Assembly (NCBI GenBank): GCA_036245805.1
Contig: BTRK01000004.1
Span: forward strand, 17,732,001 to 17,796,000
Length of the DNA stretch: 64,000 nucleotides
Direction of reading: 5' to 3'
Source of the DNA: Pristionchus mayeri
Taxonomy: Eukaryota > Nematoda > Chromadorea > Rhabditida > Neodiplogasteridae
A program made the position numbers and the translations under genes. The notes under the pieces were generated by a model. It was given only the letters and a program-made list of their open reading frames with translations, made no database searches and was not told the DNA's origin. This document shows positions 46,565-57,975 of this stretch, one piece after another (the stretch's first letter is position 1; each line of letters starts with the position of its first letter).

Positions 46565-48281
46565 TTATGAGCCGATGTTCTTATTGATTGCTTCACATTG
46601 TTGCACAAGCACCTGAAAATTTTTTGAAGTATCTGCCGAATTGTCCTAGGCAGTTATTCGTTCTTCACTATCGCAAATTGCCGTTCTCTCTTTTTTTGCG
46701 CGTGTTCCTCTTACCTGGATAGTTGGGCAAAGCCAGAGAAAAGAGCCGAACCAGAGGGCGGCCAAGTCAAGATCGGTCTGAGTGAATGCAGCATAGATAA
46801 ATACAGTAAATGGAGACCATAAAATGGCCATCGGTAGCGCCGTCTGAATAGTGAACCTATATTATTTGATATTATTTGAAAATAGATAAAGTAGGTAGTA
46901 ATTAAGAATTTGGAAATAATGAACCAATTCGAAGGATGACCTGCAGGAGTTGCATTAGGAAGAAGGCCCGTTGCATCCGCACTGTCTTCTCGCTCACATT
47001 GATCCAGCTAATGTGCAAATGTTGACGAATCTTTAAAAAAAACAAAATCGAGTTTGATGTTGTCGTAGCTGACTGTTCTCTTTATTATTTTTACTCGTCC
47101 AAGACTAAAACTGATATTTTCTAAATTATATGCTTACCTTGTAAATCAAGAATCCGACAACAGTATATGCGAGCGAGTAAGGCAAAATGGCGTAGAAAAA
47201 TGCAAAATATTTCAGAGTTCTTCCATACTGAAGATCATGCTTGAATAGTGTAATAAATAAGAAAATGGCACATTCAGATCCGGGTAGCGCATAGTACCGC
47301 CGAAAACGATTACATCGTGGTCAATGCCGTACACCTCGCGAGCCATTCTTGTCATGATTTCTTCAAATTCTTTCGACGGAAATATTTCTTGAAACGAAGT
47401 CTGAAACGTTAATATCAAATCATGCGACAAAGAAGCGGAAAATTAACTGATAATATGCGACTGCTGACAAATAATATCATAACACAAGAGGTTAGCTCAC
47501 CGAAGCAACGAAAAACGACACGCAGGGAAACATGAAACTGATAACCAATTTCTTAGAATTGCTCCAGTCTGATCTAGAAAAAAAGTTGGAGCAAACTATT
47601 TACAAATAGCATTTTGATACGGTGAGAATGGAAAGATAGGTTAACTGAAAAAATAAAAGTAAATATCAAACTAGGCATCGAGTGGATGTGTATGCTGTTG
47701 GTTTTTGAGATCAGGATCAAATGCACACAGTAAGCAACCTCGATAAGGCGGTCAATTGGAGGGCACTCGGTGCAGTAATTAGTGAACACGTCATTTCTAC
47801 GAGCGCCACAGAGATCTTGCATGATTAGTAATAAGTCGAGTTTATGAATAATAATTTAAATAGCATACACGAGCGAGAAGCATCCCTATAGATTTCGGGA
47901 GCAGATAAGCCAATGGAGAAAGAGCTACAGTGATGAAAGTTCCCCCCGGGAAGACGTGCGCCTAGTGAAATTTTGATAAGAAACAATGGACGTAAGCACT
48001 CTTACTAAATTCATTACTGCGATAAGCGAACAGATACACAGACCGTGAGCAGAGAATATTGAAAGGGCAATTTGAAATTACATTTGTGTATAGAATTAGA
48101 ATGTCAATACTTTGTAGAGTTTGTTAATGGAGCAGCTTCGAGTTGTGATTAGATAAAGCAAGTAGATATTGAGGATTGCGTCTGAAATGGGGTTTCTTCA
48201 TTAAAATAATTACTTAAACGAAGAAAGCTCACCGACTAGACCTTCAATAGTGAAGATGATTCTTGATGCGATAAGGAGCAT
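46565..48281 (-). CDS. Serpentine 7-TM chemoreceptor (Str/Srh-superfamily-like)
   Basis: Putative nematode chemosensory GPCR, 304 residues in 11 exons: 48281-48233, 48181-48111, 48071-48006, 47961-47869, 47815-47739, 47573-47501, 47400-47272, 47227-47138, 47030-46941, 46843-46715, 46612-46565. Order: TM1 with ILNIYLLYLI, TM2 IALSIFSAHGLCICSLIAV, TM3 in exon 4, TM4 VISFMFPCVSFFVAS, extracellular loop, TM5 FFYAILPYSLAYTVVGFLIY, then HISWINVSEKTVRMQRAFF and the MQLLQ entry into TM6, the usual serpentine pattern (S-x-K-T...Q), TM7 and a short tail. Frame and phases fit throughout. One defect: intron 2 ends TTTCAA instead of CAG, with no other AG available, while the related fragment at 55984 has CAG. 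The gene may therefore be a recent pseudogene. Subfamily is uncertain. Confidence 0.7.
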
Positions 48282-48874
48282 ACTATTCGGCTTGAAAACT
48301 CAACTGTTTACTCAAAATTCAACCCCAGATATATCCAATTGATGCACTACATACAATAGGGAAAATACATTTATCGAAAGAGAGGAAGCGACAATCTTCG
48401 TCTGCGAATACAAAATCAGACTTAGTTTCTGAGAAGGCTCAGCTCGTATGCCTGCCCCCGCTGTCACTCTGATCGTGAAGGGAACAGATTGAGAAAAATG
48501 TCGTAAATCCAACGAGATGCTGGATTTTTACTGGATAGCTGGACTCACGTAACTTATGAGCAAGCACGCTACACCACTCACTCCTCTCCCCTTCCTCCCC
48601 GACAACATTTGTGTTGAACAGGCTGAACAATAACGATAAGATTACTGTCCAATGACCAAATGATCTATTGATGATTGAATCTTGAATAATATTATACTCA
48701 TTGAAAAATCCTAATTTTGGAAGTTAAAAGAAAGAATGATGAGCATTCTTGCACATTGACAGTCGACTGGACTATACATATTATGCATGCATATTGCAAA
48801 CACGAATGACGAACACGAATGTCAATGGTCGAAGGTTCTCGAAATGCTTGGGAGTGGCATCATTGACGAGGCCG
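48282..48874. other. Intergenic region between two receptor genes
   Basis: No gene or repeat structure supported; likely upstream region of the 46565-48281 gene and 3' flank of the next. Confidence 0.5.
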
Positions 48875-50193
48875 TCATGAACACGGTTGTCGGTGCGGGT
48901 CCTTTCTTCTTGCGAAACATTCCGATCAATCCATCCCTTCATTATCAAATTATCTTCATGCAGGGCGGCAACAGCATTTGCTGAATTCCTCACCGGAAAT
49001 CTTTTATGAGCCAGAAGATGACGACTGCATCCCACAGAGGGAAGCAAGAGATCAGCGTAGCTGCAGCATCGTCGGTATACAGAATGGGAAGACGGAAGAA
49101 GGGGAAGTTGAGCACGCAGAAGAAGGGAATGTACACGAAGACGAGCGGAACAGCCGTCTACCATGAAGAATTTTGAATATTTCATCATTAAAAATTAGTT
49201 CATCATGTGTTTGCTGTTCCGCCTTTTGTACGACTCTGTCGTAAACGTTTTCGTACAAAAACAATTCGCACGAGATGGGAGGGTACCTGTCCGCATACGG
49301 CGATGAGCAACCTCTGCTGCAGGTTTCGTGCAAGCTTAGACATCTTGTCAGTTCGCTTGATGTGGTAGTAGGACAGGACGCCAAGAGTAGATGCAAGCGA
49401 GAACGAGCCGATCATAATTCCATCTAAGCACATCAAAGTACGGAAGATGTGCGGTTGAAATTCTCCATGTTCCTGAATAACATGAATGATATTTTTTTAG
49501 TTTTTTGTTTTTACCCAGTGGCTCATTACTATCCATCCTTCGCTCAGATTCATTTCGTATCGATCGAATACTTAGTTGGCTAGACGAGCCTTTGCCGGCT
49601 CGGGGCCCTCTCCGGTTGTGCCCCAAATCAATAAAAGGCACCTGAAAAAAAGGCAACCCTTTAACGCTATCACAGTCACCTAGATATGTTTCATGCCAAT
49701 CGAAATAAGCTTGCTCACCAGATAAGACATTCTGCTATCGGGAATATCGCGAGAAATGCTATAAAATTCCTGTTCGAAAAGAATTTAATGAGATGCGGGA
49801 ATCTGATCGACCAGAACCGATACAGAAAGTGGATGTTCATCAGTGCAAAAGAGACGGAGAAGCACGACGAGTAAAGTGCCGTGATTGTCTGAAACAGGCA
49901 AGATTTACCAGTAACAACCTTCCCACAACGCTGACTCTGTCCGGGTATTTGCTCACGTGACCGAATGTCGTGATGATGCAAATAGCTTTCTGGAACGAAT
50001 TTACAATGTGCATCAAAAAATTATTGTGGAAATAAATTTTTTTACTGTACCGGTTTCTCAATTGCGTGTAAAATCGACAGAAATACATCAAACGAAATGA
50101 AACTAGTGAGCAGTTGCTTGTATGATCCGAGAGATTTCCTTGTGAAGCGCCGAATTGCGTATAAAAGTACGCAATTGAGAGTCACCCCGGTGC
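48875..50193 (-). pseudogene. Str-type serpentine chemoreceptor, probable pseudogene C
   Basis: Clear Str-family layout. Exons in transcript order: 50193-50051 (TGVTLNCVLLYAIRRFTRKS, then LGSYKQLLTSFISFDVFL), 49989-49919 (KAICIITTFGHVSKYPDR), 49888-49719 (SFALMNIHFLYRFWSI, the Str HF(I/L)YR motif), 49641-49515, 49472-49287 (KMSKLARNLQQRLLIAVCGQ), 49157-48994 (TAVPLVFVYIPFF, then FPLWDAVVIFWLIKDFR), 48908-48875. Exon 49641-49515 has an in-frame TAA at 49572-49574, just before VFDRYEMNLSEGW. The 71-bp exon 49989-49919 leaves phase 2 although the next exon needs phase 0. The first exon was not found; a mariner lies directly upstream at 50601. Confidence 0.75.
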
Positions 50194-50600
50194 CTAGCAA
50201 GGAGTAACATTAATTACTACATAATTGACAAGGACAATACTTTAGAACACATGTACTGATATGATACAACATTGAACCTTACCAAGTGCTTTACTCAATT
50301 ACATTCGAAACGTTAATAGATGTAGAAACAATTATATTTTTATGTTTTTTTTTCATTTGAGAATATATTAAAATATACCAGTAAGTGTGAATAAATGTGA
50401 AGCGTCTATGTGGTGTGGTTATTGTAATCCACCTACCAACATGAAACTCCTCGATAATGTCTCTTGTAGAGTGCATATCAAAATGGGTACTGTAGAGAGG
50501 ATGGTAAACCAAGAAGCAAGTTTTACTATTATATATTCATGAAATGCCTGAGATAATTATCATCTCTCACCTACCATTTAAGTGATCATGTGAAGACATA

Positions 50601-51850
50601 TTAGGTTGAACAGAAAGTCTTTATAAACTGTTTTGCTAGATCACTGCTCAGTGCACGAGACCTTTGGTGTTCCCTCGCCTCTAGTGAATAACACATGACA
50701 AAGGGACTATGTGGTCAACAACTCCCCATTCCACGCCTTTCATTCTGCCACTAGTAAGACCACGATGTTTGTTCCCACGGCCTTGCACATCCGCAACGTT
50801 CTGTTATTCGTATTCCTCTCTCACACTACAATGAAGGAATAGGAACGTCAGTTGGCTGATGTGTACGATTCATATGCCACTCACTACCAGGCCATGCGCA
50901 ATTGGTACCAACTCTTCGAGAAGGGGGACTTTTCCATGGATGATCATGACCGGTCTGGGAGGCCACCCGAGCTGGATTTGGATGCGCTACGGATCGTAGT
51001 GGAATTGGATCCTTTCCAAATACCCGCGACATGGCAGCCACACTTGGGGTATCGCAAAGCACCATCGTAAAATGATTGGTCTCCATTGGCAAGAAGAAGA
51101 AGCTAGGCCGTTTCATACAACACAAATTGACCCAAGACCAGTTTGACCACCGTGTCGACGATTCCCTTTCTCTACTCACTCTTCACGCTGGAGATCGATG
51201 GTTGGACCGTCTCATAACATGGGTCGAGAAGTGGGTCTGCTTTGAGAATCACCATAGGAGGGCACAGTGGGTAGATGCCAATGAGACCCCACAGGACGTC
51301 GCAAAGCATGACCTTCACCCTATGAAAATCTTGCTCTCTGCCTGGTGGGGAGTGGATGGCCCGATTTACTGGGAGCTCCTACCCGAGAAGCGGATAATTA
51401 CTGGATATGTCTACACTAAACAACTACGGAATCTCAAGAAGAAATTCGCACAATCTGCCCTGAACGGCAAGAAAGTGTACTATCAACACGATAACGCCCG
51501 ACCCCATGTTGCACGGCAGGTCAAGCAGGAGCTGTCCAAATATGGCTGGATGTTTCTCCCTCATACACCGTATGCTCCTGACTTGGCCCCTTCGTATTAT
51601 TGGTTGTTCTCGGATCTGACCCGTCATCTCGATCAGAGATCCTTCACTTCCCGTGGGGCGATCGAGGCCGCACTCAAGCAATATTTTGATTCGCGCCGAG
51701 ATGGGTTCTATAAGGAGGGAATGCATAAGTTGCCTGAACGTTGGAGATTTGTCGTAGATAACAATGGTGCATACGTTTGATTTCGCTCTTGCGCTTTATT
51801 GTCAGAAGAAGGGAAATAAAAAGTTTATAAAGACTTTCTGTTCAACCTAA
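50601..51850 (+). mobile_element. Mariner-family DNA transposon
   Basis: A 1250-bp element with terminal inverted repeats TTAGGTTGAACAGAAAGTCT (right end is the complement) and TA duplications at 50599-50600 and 51851-51852. It carries a decayed transposase. It lies just upstream of the Str pseudogene. Confidence 0.95.
50765..51780 (+). pseudogene. Mariner transposase pseudogene
   Basis: The decayed frame reads HIRNVLLFVF at the N-terminus, an HTH-type region (ATLGVSQSTIVK), GKKKKLGRF and the DDD domain. An in-frame TAG follows MKE (about 50839), the frame shifts near 51018, and TGA follows STIVK (about 51075). In the catalytic core the first Asp is lost (RLITWVEKW where the family has GDEKW). 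The second, HDNARPH, is kept. The third is lost (PDLAPSYYWLF where the family has PSDYHLF). It cannot be active. Not attributed to a sublineage. Confidence 0.93.
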
Positions 51851-51852
51851 TA

Positions 51853-52581
51853 GATGTGGAGTGAGTATGATTTAAGGAGAGAGTTGATCATCTCGCGTGG
51901 CCTTTTCAGCCCTGATTATTTGGCGGAAAACATTAATTGTAACGGCAATAAGTGATATTATGTAAATGCTATGGTTCATCACATGCCATACAGTAAAAAA
52001 TATAATATCGCCAAAAGAAGGCTCCAGCGGGAAAATTTCCCGTCAATTTCGAAAATCGACCATAGGAAACAGCATGACTTGTCCGTAATTCGATGTCACA
52101 CATGCAAGAGATTTTACTGTTTAAAATGCAGATCTAGCTTATAATTGGCAAAAATTGGACCATTTACAAAATTGTGTAATGTGCGAAGAATAAGCATGTG
52201 CTTGTGGGATGGTCTCTTCATCTTTCTCTCGCTCTCTCTCGTTTCACCGCCCTCTCATTTCACCTCCTCCTCTCTGCCCCACACAATTCTCAAGTGCGTG
52301 CACATACTACGGAAAGATAACGAGTGTCGAGAGAATGAGAGACATTGGAAAAGAGTGGAGATATTGAAGAGACTTTAGACGAGCAGACAGATCGCGCGAG
52401 ATCGATGGGCAACTCACCCACCTGCACACTCACGCAGTGTGCCACGAAATTCGGGTCACTTACTCTCTATATTACACTCTCTAGCCCTTTTGAGTTTATA
52501 TTCAATTTAAGATTGCGTTTTCAATTCATTGCCATTCTCGTTCATGTACTGATTCTCAAACTTCGAAATGCAGGCACCCCC
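51853..52581. other. Intergenic region upstream of the nuclear receptor
   Basis: Contains CT-rich stretches and the likely promoter of the NHR gene. Nothing else supportable. Confidence 0.5.
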
Positions 52582-54678
52582 ATGCCTCGACCCTGCCTCA
52601 TTTGCACCGCGCCTTTCGACGTCATTCATTTCAACGTCGAAGCATGTCGGTGGGTCGCATTTTGTTGTAATACTGCCAGAGATAGCGTGAATGGAAGGGA
52701 GCGCTCAATCTTTCTCCCTACTCTTGTCTTCCGATATTGTTGGCATTAGAGACAACAATTATTCCCGAGCTAACAAGGTGTTGTTGAGGGCATGTGCGGA
52801 GTTCTTCAAACGAACGGTTATGTCTGGTCGTACGTACATTTGTCGGCAAGGCGACCGGAAATGTACAATTACGAGAAGTGACTTGACTTCCTCCGATTAT
52901 GTTAACTACCGTGCAACCTCTAATTCAACACATTTAGGCGATTCGGGGAAGTTTATGTGCCGCAGCTGTCGTTACGACAAATGTGTGGAAATCGGAATGG
53001 AGTATGCCTTACCGAGGAGGAAACTGAAAAGAAAGAAGGATGGGGCGGTTGAGGAGAATGCGGCGGAGAACCCAAGCACTTCTGTCTCTCCCAATACATC
53101 AGAAACTGTCCAAACTCCACTGCTAGATCGAATTGGCGAATCGCTCAAGTAAGTGAGGAAATTATAATTTAAATCATATCTTGTTGTTTACAAGATCAAA
53201 ATCTTCGTTTTTATTTCAGGGAATATTATTCTCGCAAATTGGAGAAGGAATATGAGTATGTCGCCCAGCAGAAACTACCCCGGATGCCTGATCATGAGGT
53301 AATGCACATTCTGTTTCTTAATAAATAAAGTAGTGTGTTTGCTTATGAGTAACATGATATTATGAACAAGGATCAACAAAATGTGGGGTTTGCGATTTCC
53401 CTTAAATATGATATGCTATCACATAACTGATTTTTGTTCTTCCAATGGAAATGCGATTTTTCGGTAAACGCACTGATATTTCATTAATTCCTTTATTCCC
53501 ATTTGCTAATTGCTGAGAGTTCAGGAGCTGTATGTCGGCAATTTCAACACATTTTCTGATTGTTTTCGATTGGCGGTGAAAGAGTCGACTGTAATACTCA
53601 AAGCGTTCGAAGAATTCGAAAGTTTTCCCATCGATATCCGAGTGAGCGCTGTTTTTAAATACGAATTAACTATATTTTTTTTAAATTTCAACAAACAATA
53701 AATATTATTAGTTTATATTGTGCATTTACCTTGGTATTTTCAAATTTTTAAATGTATTTCAGGTGACCATCTATAAAAACTATGCGAGCAAATTCGGATT
53801 TATCGAGTGCGTATATTTCACTGCCAAACACTTCGATCAGCCCACTCAGTACGACCAGAACTTATCATTTTAAAACACATGCATTTAGTCAGATGCTATC
53901 CTTAATAACTTGCGTTGAATTCGCGAAATTAGACCAATGGATAATCGAGGAGAAGAGCACTGTGAAGAAGAATGCGATTCAATCGTACGTTTAATCTTTA
54001 ACACAACAATTAACATTGATGAAACGATAGCAGGTATTAGTTGGTTGCTGTCCTTTATCACGGTGATCTCGATTTTGTTTGGGAAATTTTGATAATTTAC
54101 AGCACGGTCAAAGGGTTTGGGCAAGATTACTCAAATCTGATGGGACCGATGATGAAGGTGGAGAAGTTGAGTGAGCGCGAATTTTATGCGCTGTCTGGAC
54201 TATGCTATTGTGACGTCGGTAAGGACTTGTTGTTGTATTAGTTTTCTTCACAAATTTATATTAAAATTTTGTCGCGAAATTGTGGTTTTTCCGTTTCTTA
54301 ATTTCACTCATCCTCTCGGCCAAGTATTGCTCAAGACAAAAATATTTCAGAAGCTCTCCAACTTCCTGATGAAATCATCAAAACTGCTGAAATTACGCGT
54401 GCGCAAATATACGAGGAACTACAGGACTACTACCAGAATGAGCTGAAACTAAGCGACTACTCTAAACGAATTGGCGATTTGATGACGTTCATTCACGGGG
54501 CCAGGGTATGACAACTTTTTTACCGTGACTATTTATTTATAATAATAATTTTTTGAAAAATAATGCATTCTTTGTTTAGGAAGCTGAGCTGCTAACTAAC
54601 GAAGCGATACGAACGTATGCGACAATGTACGGATTGAACGCTGAAGATCGATTGTTTCGCGAATTCTTCTCGGACTGA
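52582..54678 (+). CDS. Nuclear hormone receptor (nematode C4 zinc-finger type)
   Basis: Ligand-regulated transcription factor, 371 residues in 10 exons: 52582-52649, 52789-52877, 52938-53148, 53220-53298, 53525-53641, 53763-53848, 53889-53984, 54103-54218, 54351-54505, 54580-54678. Phases all agree. The DNA-binding domain begins at residue 4: CLIC...CRAC (finger 1), P-box ACAEFFKR, YICRQGDRKC, then CRSCRYDKC and VEIGM. A basic hinge (RRKLKRKK) and an acidic Ser/Thr-rich linker follow. Ligand-binding-domain helices include ELYVGNFNTFSDCF, MGPMMKVEKLSEREFYALSG and EALQLPDEIIKTA, ending with AEDRLFREFFSD. A 60-bp in-frame intron (52878-52937) is inferred because removing it restores the usual finger-2 spacing. 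It belongs to the expanded nematode HNF4-derived group (family knowledge). Confidence 0.9.
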
Positions 54679-55772
54679 ACTTTTCTTAATCATGTATTAT
54701 AAATACTTGGAAAAGAAGGAAATCACTGTCGTGATAAGTCCAGTATGTTCACTTTTTTGTTTCCGTCAGCCACTGTTGTTCGTAAAGTGTGTTAACAAGT
54801 CATAGTAAATCGAGTATGTTGCCATGCGCAATGCCAATGCCATTACCATTACGCAATGCCATTACCAAGAACCATTAATAGACTAGAGTTTCACTTCCTG
54901 CTCTCCGCCATGACGGTATGTTGAGTCCTTCCTTCTTCTCCGCTGTACTTATCATGAGAGCGTATCCTGTCTTCTTTCGTAGAATTCGGTTAATATATCG
55001 ACATGTGCTTTACTATTCTTGAGTATTTTATTGAATGTAGAGTGCTCAGCCATATTTACCCGCTGAGCGCATTGATTTTCCTTCCATCATAGTACAGTAA
55101 TTGCAATTTTCCCATTCATCATCTGCGTTTGCCATTTCACTTCTCATAATAATATACATTATGTGTGATAAAGCAGGAAGATGTGTATATTAAAATGTTT
55201 AGATGAATGGAAAATCCGTTTTACTTTACTCCGATGTCCGAGATGGCGTGGAAAACTGAGTAAATTAGGCAAAGAAAGAGTCGATACCGAAGAACACGAC
55301 AGGTGATACGAGAGATTGCAAAAGAGTGGACGCTAACGCGTGGACCCGTAATTCAATTAAACCTGCTGGTATATTATCTAATATCTCATCTGAATACCGT
55401 AATCAATGATTTTTCCCACAATAATGAGCGAAGTTGTAGCAAAAATAATTTGTCTCGTCTGTGGTTTCCTTGTTGTTTACCGATAACTGCAGATTGTATT
55501 TATATATTCATAATGTTATTGTATAAGTGAGACTTTCTGAGAGAAGTAAGCAATTCTACCTGTCAGCCGTACAGAAAAAAATGAAATTCCTCCTAAAATT
55601 GTCTCTTGGGGTAACTTTTCACGTAGAATTTGAAAATGGACTCTAGAAAGCCGTATCTCCAACCGCTCATTTTCTGTATGGCCCTGCATGTGGGCGGTCG
55701 GTTTTTGTAAATCGAAACCCCAAAAATGCATAGTAATTACTTTACTTATAAGTAATGTATTTTCCAGTCAAT
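54679..55772. other. Intergenic region downstream of the nuclear receptor
   Basis: No gene. A short imperfect repeat of ATGCCATTACC lies near 54820-54870. Confidence 0.5.
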
Positions 55773-56286
55773 ATGTTATTGCTCCTTCTCACTTCGAGAA
55801 TAATATTTACGATTGAAGGATTTTGCGGTAAAATCTACTTTTTAATTTAATTGAATCAATAATACCATTACAGGCGCATTTCTCAATCTTTACCTGCTTT
55901 TTCTAATAACCTCACCGAGCTACTCCATTAGCAAACTCTATAAAGTTTGAGTATCACGTTTTCACAATTAAATGTAAATTCAGATTGCTCTCTCGATATT
56001 TTCGATGCACGGTTTATGTCTTTGTTCGACGATCGCATTTGCGAAGTTAATCCAAATTGCTCGAGGCGCACGTCTTCCGTGAGGGAACCTTCATTACCGT
56101 TGCCATCTCGCCATTTGCTTTGCTACTGCCGAAATTAGTCGGGATGTTTCTCGCTCGAGTGGGCAGAAATTTGGAAAATTACGAATATTGTCTAATTGTG
56201 ATATTTTAGGCCATTGTGGCACTAGTTGAAGTGACTTGCTCGATAATTGCAGTACCGAGTGCTATTCAATTGACCACCCTTTCAAG
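55773..56286 (+). pseudogene. Truncated receptor copy, inverted relative to the 46565-48281 gene
   Basis: The first five exons match the 46565-48281 receptor: 55773-55827 (MLLLLLTSRIIFTIEGFC), 55874-55944 (FLNLYLLFLITSPSYSISKL), 55984-about 56044, 56066-56158 (AHVFREGTFITVAISPFALL) and 56210-56286 (AIVALVEVTCSIIAVPSAIQ). The intron between exons 3 and 4 has shrunk to about 20 bp (GTTAATCC...CGAG), too short to splice, and reading through it meets TGA. Exons 6-11 are absent. A dead partial duplicate. Confidence 0.8.
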
Positions 56287-56429
56287 GTTGGACATTTTGC
56301 CATCCATATTTGCATTATTGGACATATTTGATTTTTTGAGTTGATTTGCGAGAGAGTGTTAAGAATAAAAAGACAGTTTCATCTACCGTAATCGGCGCTT
56401 TCTGACGAACTAAGCCAGGAAAACAATAA

Positions 56430-57220
56430 CACAGGTCTTCTGAGAGATTGCATGAAATTGAGACCCCCCTTTTTCAAACTGTTCAAATTGCTTCAATCGG
56501 AACCCCAGTTTGGTGGTTGATATACCTGAGGCCTAGTAACATTCAGTAAAGTTTTTGGAGCCGTGAATTGAAAATTGCCTAAAAGCCGGCTCTCACCATT
56601 TTGAAACTTCGAAAATTAATATCTTCCTTCAAAGTTGAGTAAATGAGTCCCTAAGAAAACTAAAATGATCCACTCGTCGAGTACAATAACTTTGTTGTTA
56701 AAGAGAAAATGAATGGAACACAAGTTAATGGCGAAAATCCAAAATTGGTGATTTTGAGATGAGAAAAATCGAGAAAAGTTCAGTTCCTGCTGAAAAAAAG
56801 TCATTACTACCTAAGCGATTATTACAGATTCAAATTCTACGACCTTTTACACCCCGGGAAAAATTTCTTTAAAAAAAATCGCGATCGTAATATCGCACTT
56901 TTTTTCGCCGAGAACATGTCCGATCGCGTGTTTTTGCTCAAGATCGAAAATTTAACTTTATAATTTTTGTGTCGAAATCACTCAGATATATCTTTTCTTT
57001 CAAGTTTCGATGCTTACCAACCTTTATTTGACAATTCCCGTCGAAAAAACTGGAGATTTCAATATTTTCAAAAATCATGTTTTGCTACATAAAATTTGAG
57101 AAATTTGGTGAAAAACATGATTTTTGAAAATATTGAAATATCCTGTTTTTTCGACGGGAATTCGCATATAAAGGTTGGTAAGCATCGAAACTTGAAAGAA
57201 AAGATATATCTGAGTGATTT
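56430..57220. mobile_element. Foldback element, left part (interrupted by LTR retrotransposon)
   Basis: The arm from about 56430 pairs with 62646-63185 over several hundred bases, for example GCCTAAAAGCCGGCTCTCAC near 56577 and GTGAGAGCCGGCTTTTAGGC near 63030. The centre of the palindrome is near 57090. Non-coding. Confidence 0.85.
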
Positions 57221-57972
57221 TGTACCGATTTCCTCTAAATCGATACTCAAATTCCATTATTTAAGAAAGAAAATCAACTTTCGCAATCCCAAACCCATTT
57301 TGGCACCATTCCAAAAAGAATTCAATTTTGAATCGCCCGCGCGTTGCGACACTTAATCCATTCTTTCGCAATGTTACGAAACCTTGCGAGATTCCCAAAC
57401 CAATCGATTTAAACGTGTTTACCACGTTGTTATTACCGTTTTTATGCGTCAAATCAGTATCTTTCCAATCCTTACTATTTATGCAACCCGTTAGCCTGTG
57501 CTTACGGATAGTTTCGTATCCCTTCACGTTTTTACCGCTCATACCGGGCGTCGGTCTGTGCCGGCGTCTCGGCACTTCTCTCTCTCTCCCTCGGCCTTAT
57601 GCCGTTGTAGTCATCACCTCACATTTCCATTGCCGTTTGACGAGCATTTCTCATTAATTACCAACTCCATTAAGCGCCAATATCATCGGTGCTTCTCCGT
57701 CGTCTCGACGACTGACCGGACCATTCTACTTCACTCACTCCAGCGCCTTCTCCAATCTACAACTGGTTGGAACCTTTCCCCATCAGTTCTAAACTAGTAT
57801 TCCCTTTCCTTTCCTTTCCCTTCCATTTAGCTTATTTAGTGTAGTTTTTCTCGTTCACCTGTTGTGTAATAATTAATTGGGACGATAATCAATGTTTATT
57901 AATTAAATCTTTCGCCTTGTCACACCGAATACACAAATAGCGGACTTCTCTAACCAGTGAGAAGTTCGTATA
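57221..57972 (+). repeat. 5' LTR
   Basis: Starts TGTACCGATTTCC and ends AAGTTCGTATA. Same length as the 3' LTR and differing at about eight positions. Confidence 0.9.
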
Positions 57973-57975
57973 TGA

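Noticed and set aside
49899..49918. 20-bp GT-AG segment that would restore phase in Str pseudogene C
   Set aside because: Far below the minimum intron length seen in this window (about 39 bp), so a disrupted exon is more likely.
57261..57797. Frames repeated at 57261-57797 and 61934-62470
   Set aside because: They lie inside the two LTRs and appear twice only because the LTRs are identical.
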